Origin: Blastocatellia bacterium
GTDB taxonomy: Bacteria > Acidobacteriota > Blastocatellia > Chloracidobacteriales > Chloracidobacteriaceae
Length of the DNA: 64,000 nt
Direction of reading: 5' to 3'
NCBI GenBank assembly: GCA_019695185.1
Contig: JAIBAN010000021.1
Span: 27,121 to 91,120, forward strand
Shown here: positions 45,898-55,900 of the stretch, in pieces
Layout: each line of letters opens with the position of its first letter
How positions within the stretch are numbered: the first letter of the stretch is position 1
Position numbers and translations under genes: made by a program
The notes under the pieces: generated by a model
The model's database searches: none
The model's input: the letters and a program-made list of their open reading frames with translations, nothing else
What the model was told of the DNA's origin: nothing

Positions 45898-48822
45898 TTA
45901 ACCAGGAAGTGCCGGGGATTCATCCGGTTGCGCAGGTTGATTGACAACCCTCCGCGCCCAGAACCCGGACCGGTTCCATTTCAAGGAGAAAAGTGCCGCC
46001 ACGACAAAGACGCTAAGGGTATAGGCGACCACCCGGATGCCGACAAAGAGCAGGTTTGAAACAAAAATCGGCAGGATTTGGCGGTTGACAGGGGCATATT
46101 GCCACCAGGTGGCCAGTAAAAAGACCAACAACCCGGCGCTGAAAATGGCCGGAATCCGGGTTTCCATGCGTTTCAGGTCCAGGGCTGTGCGTCCGTGGTA
46201 CAACAAAGGAAACAGGGTGGTCAGCTCGACCAGCATCAATTTGGCGGTGAGCAAAACAAAAATGACAGAGAGATTCCAGTTGGAATAATCGGTGATATGG
46301 GCACCGATGATGGACCTCCGCCCATCGTCGAAAAACGAACCGATGGAAAGCGATTGATAGCAGGCAAAGTAGGTTGTGACACTGACGGCAATAAACGCCA
46401 GTTCAAACCACCCGCGCCGGTGACGTAGGCGAAACAGCAGCGGTTGCAGGCAGATGACCAGAACCAGTTGGAGCACCATCAGAAACAGAGCGTGCAGCGG
46501 TTCAAACGCCACCTGGGTAAAAGCCAAAAGCAGGACATGTCCCGTGTAGATTTTGACATTGGTTTGAACGCTGGTCAGGCTGGTGGCTGCCAATGTCAAA
46601 ACCATCAAGCCAAAGGCGACCTGTCCCAATTGCGGGCGGAAAGCCGCTTCCGTGAGGGCTCGGGCGGCAAATCCGGTCACCAGTACCAGCGAAGTGGCTG
46701 CCACCAGTCCCCGTTCCGGCCAGGAAAGGGACGGCTGGGTGTTTCCCAGCAGGCGACGGTGCAGCCAGATGGTTGCCGCCAGAGCCGCCGCCCCACTCGC
46801 AACCAGAGCGATGGAGGTTTGATTCCAGGCTTCCAGGACATCCGGGCGCACCAGACGTTCTGCCAGATACACCACCATGAAACCCAGTCCGGCCTGAAGA
46901 TAATAAAAATGCGTCCCCAATCCGCCCCGGCGTTTAAGGCAGGCACCCACCAACAGGCAGAGCACAACCACAAACCAGTACACCGCTTCAAATTTGGTCA
47001 GGAACCGGACCGAAGTGAGGACCAGCCCCATCCCCGCGCAACCAGCCAGCCAGACCCGGAGGGGGCGGTCAAACAGTCTGGCTGCCATGACCGCCACCAG
47101 GGCTGTGGCAGCCAGAGCGGCAATCCGCAGGAGCTTGGAATCAGCAAACAGATTTTGGGTCATGGCCCATTCGAGCAGGACCAGCAGCAGAACCGCGCTG
47201 CTCAACAGAAGCTGAAAAGCCGGTTGGCGGCGGCAGCCAAGCAAAACCAGAGCACAAACCGTCAGAAACAGCATGATATTGGCGGCGGCAATGGTGCCGG
47301 AAGCCACCAGCACCCCGAGCACTGCCGTCACCGCTCCGCCAATCGCAATTTCGCCGGGAAAAAGTTTTCGCTGCCGGACCAATCGCAGCAGCAGGGTTCC
47401 GGTCAAACAAACCAGCCACAACAGCATGGCGGACAGGAAAATCCGTACGGTTGCCAGCGGGTCTCCCGCCGGGGCGCTCAGATAAGCCAACCCCGCCCCG
47501 CCCAGCAACCAGCCCACTGAAACAAACCAGGAAAGAAACCGGGATTCACCTGCTTTGACCTGAGAGAGTATCAGCAGGAGCACCAGCAAGGGAGCCAACG
47601 CCAGAAAGCACTTGGTCAGCAGCGGGATATGGTAACGAATTTTTGCTTCGGCTAAATCGTTGAGCGCGGTCAGTTCGGTACGGGCGGCAGCAATGGCCCC
47701 CGGAAAGTCGCCTTGGGCAAATTTGACCTGCGCGGCATCCGGAACATCCCCCACGCGGAAACCACTTTGGGTTTCCAGATGCTTCAAATATCCGGCACGG
47801 GCTTCGCGGTTGCCAAGCAGCATGAGCGCCTTGTCCCGGTCGCTGGCGGCAAAGACATCCACCGCCGTAATTCCTTCAGATTGAACCGGAATAGCCGTTC
47901 CGAGCAGTGTCGCCAGAGTCGGGGTGAGGTCGGTTTGCCGCAGTTGGAAACCGGATTGCCGGGCAATTCCGTGTTTCGCAAAGACAAATGGTGCATCGGT
48001 AACGGTGGCAGGCGGGTTGTCAATTTTGCCGTGGCCGCCGGTGTCGCTCATGCCGTGGTCGGAAAAGACGAAAAAAGTTGATTCCGGCGGGAGTGCGGCT
48101 TCAATTTCGCCAATGTAGCCATCCAGTTCACGGGCTTTCTTTCGGTATTGCTCGCTGAGAGGCGTGTAGTTATGTCCCGCCCGGTCCTGCCCGATGAAAT
48201 GTACGACCAGGATGTCGAAATCATTGGCGGCCAGGAACTTCATGGCTCCGGCCAACACTTCCTTGTCATTGGCTTTGCCCAAAGCTTCGGTTCCGTTTTC
48301 GGCAGTGGCCGTGATGGCCCGGCCAAAGCAGGTGACCCACAATTCATCACCTGAAAGCGCAGTCCGCAGGCCCCGTTCGGCAGCCTGATTGAAAATCGAA
48401 TCAATCCGGGGGTCGAGCAGTTGTTTTTCGCCCTTGTCATCCTTGGGAGCAAATTTGACTTTTGGATTGCGCAGGAAATTATGGAGCAGATCGTTGGTTG
48501 AGTAATCCGTTCCGCTGCCGATAGCCCGCAGAGCCGCAATCGTCATGGAAAACGCCCCGGTCTGGGCGGTTCCGGCGGCACCATCCTGGGCCAAGCGGGC
48601 CAAATTCGGCATCAGGCGCGGGTCAAAGGCAAAATCCTTGCGCATCCCGTCCACCATGACCATCACCAGTTTTTTGGTTACGGGTGGCAATTGAGGAGGG
48701 AGGGCTTTCGTTCCCGGCAGGTAAAAGGGCGTCAAAAACCCATAGGCGACCGCCAGCAAAACGCACAAAACGATTTGGAAATAAAGGAAGAGGTGATTGC
48801 GGGAAACGGATTTGAACTGCAT
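45898..48822 (-). CDS. Alkaline-phosphatase-superfamily phosphodiesterase/phosphotransferase with large membrane domain
   Basis: A 974-residue membrane protein. An N-terminal helix (about 13-32) precedes a periplasmic alkaline-phosphatase-like domain (about 50-340) with 'KLVMVMVDGMRKDFAF' (metal Asp), 'DILVVHFIGQDRAGHNY' and 'VFSDHGMSDTGGHG'. At least twelve hydrophobic helices follow (about 395-960). The layout resembles GPI-ethanolamine-phosphate transferases (PIG-N/O/G), so phosphoethanolamine or phosphodiester transfer to a lipid or glycan is a possibility; no direct evidence is seen here. The ATG at 48822 is chosen by the start of the helix. It is co-directional with the sulfatase, 73 bp upstream. 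Confidence 0.82.
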   Translation of the reverse strand: MQFKSVSRNHLFLYFQIVLCVLLAVAYGFLTPFYLPGTKALPPQLPPVTKKLVMVMVDGMRKDFAFDPRLMPNLARLAQDGAAGTAQTGAFSMTIAALRAIGSGTDYSTNDLLHNFLRNPKVKFAPKDDKGEKQLLDPRIDSIFNQAAERGLRTALSGDELWVTCFGRAITATAENGTEALGKANDKEVLAGAMKFLAANDFDILVVHFIGQDRAGHNYTPLSEQYRKKARELDGYIGEIEAALPPESTFFVFSDHGMSDTGGHGKIDNPPATVTDAPFVFAKHGIARQSGFQLRQTDLTPTLATLLGTAIPVQSEGITAVDVFAASDRDKALMLLGNREARAGYLKHLETQSGFRVGDVPDAAQVKFAQGDFPGAIAAARTELTALNDLAEAKIRYHIPLLTKCFLALAPLLVLLLILSQVKAGESRFLSWFVSVGWLLGGAGLAYLSAPAGDPLATVRIFLSAMLLWLVCLTGTLLLRLVRQRKLFPGEIAIGGAVTAVLGVLVASGTIAAANIMLFLTVCALVLLGCRRQPAFQLLLSSAVLLLVLLEWAMTQNLFADSKLLRIAALAATALVAVMAARLFDRPLRVWLAGCAGMGLVLTSVRFLTKFEAVYWFVVVLCLLVGACLKRRGGLGTHFYYLQAGLGFMVVYLAERLVRPDVLEAWNQTSIALVASGAAALAATIWLHRRLLGNTQPSLSWPERGLVAATSLVLVTGFAARALTEAAFRPQLGQVAFGLMVLTLAATSLTSVQTNVKIYTGHVLLLAFTQVAFEPLHALFLMVLQLVLVICLQPLLFRLRHRRGWFELAFIAVSVTTYFACYQSLSIGSFFDDGRRSIIGAHITDYSNWNLSVIFVLLTAKLMLVELTTLFPLLYHGRTALDLKRMETRIPAIFSAGLLVFLLATWWQYAPVNRQILPIFVSNLLFVGIRVVAYTLSVFVVAALFSLKWNRSGFWARRVVNQPAQPDESPALPG

Positions 48823-49173
48823 GTACCAATAAACTGACCCAGGTTTGTGGTTGGGTGCGTGGTCTTTCTTGTCGTTCCAGAGGCGGCGGCATTCTACTTG
48901 GGCGGCGGGGAATTTCAAACAAAAGTTACCCGAGAGGGGAAAATTTCAATGGTTTGCAGGGAAATCTACCCAGAGAGGGGGGATCGGATTCCAGGTTTCG
49001 GTTTTTGGGTTGGTAACAATGCTGATGCTCTGGTGAAACCTGTCTGGCCAGTGTCCCTGTCACAGCTTCCCAACCTGATACCCGGAACCCGGCACTCGAA
49101 AAAGATATAAATCCAGGGTGGTTTGATTTAGGATAGGGGAACTGTGGTCCACCATGTTCAAGGGTCGTTTTTC
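48823..49173. other. Divergent intergenic region upstream of the CHAT protein
   Basis: About 350 bp without a supported gene and without heptamer repeat arms. Promoters for both flanking genes should lie here. A GTG at 49144 preceded by GGGGA is an alternative start for the next gene. No conserved motif is recognised. Confidence 0.5.
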
Positions 49174-52100
49174 ATGTCCGGAAAAAAATTCGGATTTCAA
49201 TCGTTTGCCATCGGGCGACAATCAGCCGGAACCCATCTGGTTTCCCTTGGATTGTGTTTGGGAATGGTGGCGGCCTTGTTTTCCTGGGCGCAGGCAGCCC
49301 CCCAAACCACCCCACAGCCTTCCGATTCATTTTCCCTGACGGAACGAGACCGGTTGGAGCGCAATCTGGCATCCGGCGAAGTCCATACCTATCGCCTGCC
49401 GCTCAAAGCCCGGCAGTATGTGCGCTTGGTCGTGGAACAAAAAGGAGTTGATGTTTCCCTCGAACTGCTGACTCCCGGTCAGGAAACAGTGCAAAAAGTG
49501 GACAGCCCAAACGGAGCCGCCGGCCCTGAAGTGGTCGAGTTTGTCACTGACGCGGCAGCCGTCTGGGGATTGCGGGTGGTGCCGCTGGATGAAGGAGCGC
49601 CCCGCCGGGGAGCCTATACGATTTGGCTGGATGTGGTTCGTCCGGCGACCACCAGCGACCGGGAACGGGTCACGCATCTGGAAACCATTCGGCAGAAATT
49701 GGCGGCGGCGGCCCGGCTGGAGGCTGCGATGCCCAAGCCCGCCTTTGAGCAGGCCATGCAGCTTTACCAGGAAATCCTGCCGCTGCTGCAACAGGTCAAC
49801 GACCAGGTACGCGAAGGCATTGTGCTCAATAACATCGGGCAAAATCTGGGCCGGTTGGGACGCAACCAGGAGGCGCTGGAATATTACAACCAAGCGCTTT
49901 TGGCACATCGGGCCACCAAAACCCGAATTGAGGAAGCCGTTACGCTCAATAACATCGGCGAAGCCTACCGGGAATTGGGCGACTATCCGAAAGCAAGCAG
50001 CTTTCTCCGGCAGGCGCTGGGGCTGGCCCAAGTCCTGGAGGACCGGGGGCTGGAAATTTACATCCTGAGCACACTTGGTATTTGCTCCAAGGCGCTGGGT
50101 GAGATTTCGGCGGCGGAAAAACAGTTTCAACAGGCTTTGCAGTTAAGCCGTGCGGTCGGAAACCCGCCAGCCGAGGCGAACACGCTCCATAATCTGGGAG
50201 GGCTTTATACCGACACGGGAGACAAGCCCAAAGCGCTGGAATGCTACCAACTGGCTCTGGCGATTGAACGGGCCACCAACGACCGGCAAGGGGAAAGCTA
50301 TACGTTGCAAAATCTGGCGGCCATTCATGCCTTTCTGGGTGAAACGCAACAGGCCCTGGATGGATACCGGAAGGCGCTCCAACTGGCACGGGACCTGGGG
50401 GACCGGCACCTCGAAGCCACAACCCTCAGTAACATCGGGTTGACCTACCGGGTTTTGGGTGATTTGCCCCAGGCAATGGAGTTTTACCGACGGGCTGAAC
50501 AGATTTCCACTTCCATCAATGACCAAAGCGGAGTGGCCCAGGTCCTGCAACAGATTGGGTATACCGCCTGGAAAAACGATGACCTTTCCCAGGCTGCCGA
50601 ATGTCTGGAAAAAGCCCTGAGATTGTTTGAGGCTTCAGGCGAGCGGAGCGAACAGGCGCTGACCTTGACCTATCTGGGGCTGATTGACCAGGCTCAAGGA
50701 GCGTTGGACCGGGCACAAAAACGGTTTGAAACGGCGCTGACCCTTCAGAAAGCTGTTTTCAATCCCGAAGGTGAAGCTCAAACCCTGACGGCTTTGGGAA
50801 ATCTGGCCTGGACAAAAGAACAGTTCTCAGAGGCCATCAACCATTACAAAGCGGCTTTGGCCCTGCGCCAAAAACTCAAAGACCGCAATGGGGAAGCCGA
50901 AACCCGCTTTTATCTGGCCCGGACCTGGAGGGCGCTGAATGAGGTCAAGCTGGCTCAAGAGCAGATTGAGGCTGCTCTGACCGTGGTTGAAACGCAACGG
51001 ACCAAAGTCAACGACCCACGGCTGCGCGTCAGTTATTTTGCCGGTCAGCAACAATATTATACTTTTTACATTGACCTGCTCATGCAGTTGCACCGGAATC
51101 ATCCGGCAGCCCGGCACCATGAAACCGCCCTGGAAATTGCCGAACGGGCCCGCAGCCGCAGCCTGCTCGAACTCCTGGCCGAATCCCAATTCAAACTGGG
51201 GGGGCAGACCGAATTGCGCGACCGGCGCAAACGTGTGTTGCAAACCCTGGGAGCCAAAGAACAGCACCGACTGACGCTCCTGGCAACCACCCCAACCGAC
51301 CCCTATCTGCCTCAACTGGAACAGGAAATCACCGGTTTGCAGCATCAGGTGGATGAACTGGAAGCAGAAATCCGGGCCAAAAATCCGCATTATGCGTCCC
51401 TGGTCTATCCCTCGCCACTGCGGGTGCGGGGAATTCAGGAACAGGTGGTTGATAACGACACGATTCTGCTGGAATACGTGCTGGGTGAACGACAAAGCTA
51501 CCTCTGGCTGGTGACTCCGACCACCTGCGAGAGCTTCGAACTACCCGGACGGGCAGTGCTCGAACCTTTGGCCCGCGAGGTTTATCAACAGATGACCACT
51601 CCGGGTGGAAAGCGGGACATCGAACTGGGCGGCACAACCACCACAGGACAGATAAAAATCAAGCCGCCAACCCGGTTTGACACGACGCTCAATCAATCTT
51701 TGCAAGAACTGAGCCGCCTCTTGCTCGGCCCGGTGGCGGGAAAGTTGGGCGCAAAACGGCTCTTGATTGTGGCGGACGGAGCCCTTCAGTACATACCCTT
51801 TGGGGCTTTGCCAACACCCTCGATTCAGGGTTCAGGGTTTAAGGTTCAGGGTTCAGGGTTGGCAAAGACTCAACCTGCAAAACGAACAACCCAGCCCTCG
51901 GTCCTCAGTCCTTTGCTTGTCCGGCACGAACTCATTACCCTGCCCTCGGCCTCCACCCTGGCTATCCTGCGGCGGGAAAAGGCAGGACGCCGACCGGCCC
52001 CGCAGGCATTGGCGGTTTTCGCGGACCCGGTTTTCACCACACAGGATGAGCGGCTGGCCGCCCTCAAACGCACACCGGAACCAAATATCGCAAGTCGCGG

Positions 52101-52794
52101 AGTTGACCTTGCTCCGAAGGAGGTAAATCCGTTACAAGAGTCGCAGTTGAGCGTTTCCGACGAGCGGACCATCAAGCTCCTGGTTGAAAAAAAATCTTCA
52201 GCGACCGAATGGGAAATCCCCCGGCTACCCTTCACCCGCGATGAAGCCCGGCGGTTACTGGCCCTGGTGCCGGAACAGACTGCATTTTCGGCCCTCAATT
52301 TCCAAGCCAGCAAATCCGTCGCACAGGGGTCCGAACTCAGCCGCTATCGGGTAATTCATTTTGCGACGCATGGCTATTTTGACAGCGAGCGCCCGGAACA
52401 GTCTGCCATCATTCTGTCGCTGGTGAATGAAAAGGGCGCGCGCCAGGATGGTTTTTTGCGCACCATGGATATTTTCGGCTTGAATTTGCAGGCCGACCTG
52501 GTGGTGCTTTCGGCTTGTAAGACCGGACTTGGGAAAGAAATCCGGGGCGAAGGTTTGATTGGGCTGACCCGTGGTTTTATGTATGCCGGTGCGCCGGCGG
52601 TGGTGGTCAGTTTGTGGAATGTCAGTGATAAGGCAACCGCAGAGCTGATGGGACGCTTCTACGAAGCAATGTTCAAACGCGGGCTTCGCCCTGCAGCGGC
52701 GCTCCGCGAAGCGCAACTCAGCCTGTGGCAATCCAAAAACTGGAACGCTCCTTTTTACTGGGCGGCTTTTCAAGTCCAGGGAGAGTGGTGGTAG
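49174..52794 (+). CDS. Exported TPR-CHAT protein (caspase-like peptidase)
   Basis: A 1206-residue protein. A signal peptide (hydrophobic 'LVSLGLCLGMVAALFSWAQA' at about residues 22-41) makes it periplasmic or secreted. A beta-rich domain (about 50-160) is followed by about ten TPR units (about 185-590; for example 'LNNIGQNLGRLGRNQEAL'). A coiled-coil stretch precedes the CHAT domain (about 770-1206), with the caspase-type dyad His1066 ('HFATHGYFDS') and Cys1115 ('LSACKTGLG'). CHAT proteins cleave or signal after TPR-mediated recognition; the target is unknown. The start is ATG 49174 or GTG 49144. Residues about 884-897 translate a tandem repeat insert. Confidence 0.88.
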   Translation: MSGKKFGFQSFAIGRQSAGTHLVSLGLCLGMVAALFSWAQAAPQTTPQPSDSFSLTERDRLERNLASGEVHTYRLPLKARQYVRLVVEQKGVDVSLELLTPGQETVQKVDSPNGAAGPEVVEFVTDAAAVWGLRVVPLDEGAPRRGAYTIWLDVVRPATTSDRERVTHLETIRQKLAAAARLEAAMPKPAFEQAMQLYQEILPLLQQVNDQVREGIVLNNIGQNLGRLGRNQEALEYYNQALLAHRATKTRIEEAVTLNNIGEAYRELGDYPKASSFLRQALGLAQVLEDRGLEIYILSTLGICSKALGEISAAEKQFQQALQLSRAVGNPPAEANTLHNLGGLYTDTGDKPKALECYQLALAIERATNDRQGESYTLQNLAAIHAFLGETQQALDGYRKALQLARDLGDRHLEATTLSNIGLTYRVLGDLPQAMEFYRRAEQISTSINDQSGVAQVLQQIGYTAWKNDDLSQAAECLEKALRLFEASGERSEQALTLTYLGLIDQAQGALDRAQKRFETALTLQKAVFNPEGEAQTLTALGNLAWTKEQFSEAINHYKAALALRQKLKDRNGEAETRFYLARTWRALNEVKLAQEQIEAALTVVETQRTKVNDPRLRVSYFAGQQQYYTFYIDLLMQLHRNHPAARHHETALEIAERARSRSLLELLAESQFKLGGQTELRDRRKRVLQTLGAKEQHRLTLLATTPTDPYLPQLEQEITGLQHQVDELEAEIRAKNPHYASLVYPSPLRVRGIQEQVVDNDTILLEYVLGERQSYLWLVTPTTCESFELPGRAVLEPLAREVYQQMTTPGGKRDIELGGTTTTGQIKIKPPTRFDTTLNQSLQELSRLLLGPVAGKLGAKRLLIVADGALQYIPFGALPTPSIQGSGFKVQGSGLAKTQPAKRTTQPSVLSPLLVRHELITLPSASTLAILRREKAGRRPAPQALAVFADPVFTTQDERLAALKRTPEPNIASRGVDLAPKEVNPLQESQLSVSDERTIKLLVEKKSSATEWEIPRLPFTRDEARRLLALVPEQTAFSALNFQASKSVAQGSELSRYRVIHFATHGYFDSERPEQSAIILSLVNEKGARQDGFLRTMDIFGLNLQADLVVLSACKTGLGKEIRGEGLIGLTRGFMYAGAPAVVVSLWNVSDKATAELMGRFYEAMFKRGLRPAAALREAQLSLWQSKNWNAPFYWAAFQVQGEWW
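51822..51862. repeat. GGGTTCA heptamer array inside the CHAT gene
   Basis: Five GGGTTCA-like units lie within the coding sequence before the CHAT catalytic region and are translated in frame as 'QGSGFKVQGSGL'. The unit is the same as in intergenic elements at 12020 and 36663. Confidence 0.85.
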
Positions 52795-52800
52795 CTTTTT

Positions 52801-52950
52801 GAAGACTGAGGACTGAGGACTGAGAACGAAAACCAGGACTGAGGACTGAGTTGACCATCACTTGTAACGTACAAGAAAACAACCTAAACCTTGTTCATCG
52901 GTTCGGGGGATTGAAAAACCTCAGTCCTCAGTCCTCAGTCCTTAGTCCTT
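52801..52950. repeat. Paired tandem-repeat element, GGACTGA unit
   Basis: GGACTGA copies at 52804-52851 face CTCAGTC copies at 52919-52949. The purine arm begins 7 nt after the CHAT stop and the pyrimidine arm ends 10 nt before the tamB ATG. Confidence 0.9.
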
Positions 52951-52959
52951 AAAAAAATC

Positions 52960-55900
52960 ATGACTCATAAACGCAAAATTTTTTGGGCTTTGGTGACTGT
53001 CGCCAGTCTAGCGGGTCTGGCATTGGTGATTTTGCTGTGGTGGGTGCAAAGTCCCGGTTTTGACGCCTGGGCCAAAGACAAACTGGTGGCAACCTTGCGG
53101 GATTACGGCATCGAAGCCGAAGTTGATTCCCTGGATGTGGGTGTTTTTTCGACCTCTGCCAAGGCTGGTGGGGTGCGGCTCCGGTTGAAGGGCGATACGG
53201 TTCCTTTTCTGACACTCGAACAAATTTCCGTTCAGGCCCGGTTGCGCGATGTGCTCAAAGGCGACGTGGTGCTCGAATCGGCTTCGCTGGAAAAGCCGGT
53301 TGTGCGATTGAGTGTGGACGAACAGGGGAACCTCAATCTTTCCCGCATCACTGTTCCGGGGAAGACATCTGAAACCAAGCCCGCCGGACAGGTTTTCACG
53401 GGACTGGTCAAGCTGAATGGCGGCAGTTTACTGGTGGACGCCAAAACCTATCAGCTTGAAACCGAACTGCATAACCTGGCTCTGGCGCTGACGGCCACGC
53501 CGACCCTGCAAAAATGGCATTGTTCGTTTTCCGAAAGTGCGGTCCGCTTTCAGGACAAAACCTTTGACCGGTTACGGGTTGACACGGAGGTACTGCTCCA
53601 GGAAAAGAGCGCCGAAGTGGTTTCCTTTGGATTCAACTCACCTTTGGGTGAAACCACCTTGAGCGGCAAGGTGTTTTGGAATCCGAATGCTGCATTGCAG
53701 GCTCCGCTTGCGCCTGATGCGCCTCCGGCCATGAAAGCGCCCGGCAGTAAAGATGCGGCTGAAGGATTTTTACCGCCCGGCTTTCGTTTTACGGGAACCC
53801 TCTTTACCGCAGTGGATATGGCCAAAACCGCTCAGGTGTTCCTGCCCCGAACCCCGCTTTCCGGACAGGCCAAACTGCATGCCACGGTCGCCGGTGACGA
53901 GCAGACCTATCGGGTGAAAGGCACGTTGGAACCTGTAGACGGCAGCGCCCTGGGAGCCGTTTTTAAAGGGCTGAGTCTGGCTTATGAGGTCAATTCGCCC
54001 TATGCCCCGCTGTCGCCGCAGATTGAAAGTCAGGTCAATGTCAAAACGCTCAAGTATGACCGGATTGCCATTTCCAATTTCGCGGCCCAGGTGACGGCTT
54101 CGCCGGAGGCAGTGGACATCAAGCCGTTTGAACTGCAAGTGCTCAACGGTTCCGTCAAGGGCAACGCTCACCTGGCGGCTGCGCTTTTCCCTCCTCAGCC
54201 ATTAACTCTCAGTCCCCAGTCCTCAAAAAGTACCGCCCACATCGAGGTGACAAACCTGGATATGGCGGCTGCGATTGCCCTTGGTTCATCCAAGCCACTC
54301 CCCTTGGCTGGAAAACTGGCGAGCAAATGCGACCTTTCCTGGCCTGGTCTTAAATTTGAACAGGCTGTCGGAGAAGCCACCACCACTCTGGCGGGGGTGA
54401 TTACCAATGGAAAACCGGCAGGGACTGCCACCAAATCAGAGGCGAAACCAAAAAATCCGGTCTGGGATGCCATTGCCAAGACACAACCGGTGGAGCCTCC
54501 CCCGGCCACTCCGGTGGCCGAACCTCCGGCTCCTCCCGGTCCGGTGACACCACCCGCAGGCATCCCGCTGCAAGGAGAAACCCTGACCACCCTGGCCCCC
54601 GATGGAGTAACCATCAAGCAGGGAGCTTTCAAAGCAGGTGTCAGCACGCTGGATGTCACCGGCACCTATCGGTGGAATCGGCAAACCAATCTGAATGTCA
54701 AGTTTCACACGCCGGAGCTGGCCGAAGCCCAGCAATTGGCCATGCGGTTTGGCGTAGCGCCGCCCACGCTGACGGCTGCCGCCGGGAATGTTTCATACGG
54801 TGTGCGCGGAGCCGGTGATTTCGAAGGCGTGATTTCCGGCAATCTCACCGCCCCGGCGGTTACCGGAAAGCTCAGTTTGGCGGAAATTGTGGTCAACCAA
54901 TCGGTTTTGGGCCGGGTGACGGCTGATTTTGATGCTTCGCCAACAGTTATCACCGTGAAACAGGCTGAAATCATCCAGCCCACCGGTGGACGGATGACCG
55001 CCGTATTGGCTCCGACCGGTCCGACTGCGGCCAAGGCCGATGTGACCATTGATGCTTTGCAGGTCAAACCCCTGGCGGAAGTGGCCGCTTTGTTTGGCCC
55101 ACAACCCACCGTAACCAACTCTGAGCCCAGAAACTGGGGCAAACTTCTTGCTGAAGCCGGCGGGGTTGTTTCCGGCAAAGTCGAGGTGGGGGGGCTACCG
55201 GCACTGGCCTCTCTGGTAAAAAAAGACGGCCTGTCGGCCACTGCCTTTGCCAATCTGGAAGGAACCGGGCGATTGACGGTGACAGAAGCCCGGACGCCTT
55301 ACGGGACGTTGGAAACCTCGGCGGTCCGGTTTTCACTCAAATCGGACGAATACCGGTTGGAACAGGCCGACCTCAAACTGCCAGTTGGTTTGTTTTCCGC
55401 CACCGGCAAAGTGAAACTGGTTAAGAACGGGCGCAGTCTCGATTTTTCCCAAAGCTCCTATGAAGTTTCCGCCCAAGGCAAAGATGTAGACCTGGCAACC
55501 CTGGTCAAAACCTTGCAGGTGAAAGACCCTGGCCTATCCGGGAACGTCGCCGTTGAATTTGTTTCCCAGGGAATGTTGGACCGGGTGGTGAGTGACACCC
55601 CCAAACCGGAATTTACCGGCACGGTTCGCAGCGAGGCCATCGGGGTGGCCAATCAAAAATTCTCCAAAGTGGTTGGAACGGTCAAAGGCAAGGATGGGAT
55701 TGCCGCCTTGAAGTTGAACACAATTTTTATTGACCGTCCGTTTGAGGCCAATGGAACGGTGACCGCCAACTATGTCCAAAATCCGGAAACGGACGAAGTC
55801 GAGCTGCGCCCCACTCTTGACGGCCTGTTGAAGGTTGACCGGACCCCCATCACGGCATTGCTGGGGGCGTTTGGTGTTTCTCCGAAAAACATTGGCGGGA

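Noticed and set aside
49327..50130. Long minus-strand frames antisense to the CHAT gene and similar shadows elsewhere
   Set aside because: They mirror codon bias of the real gene on the other strand and show no domains.
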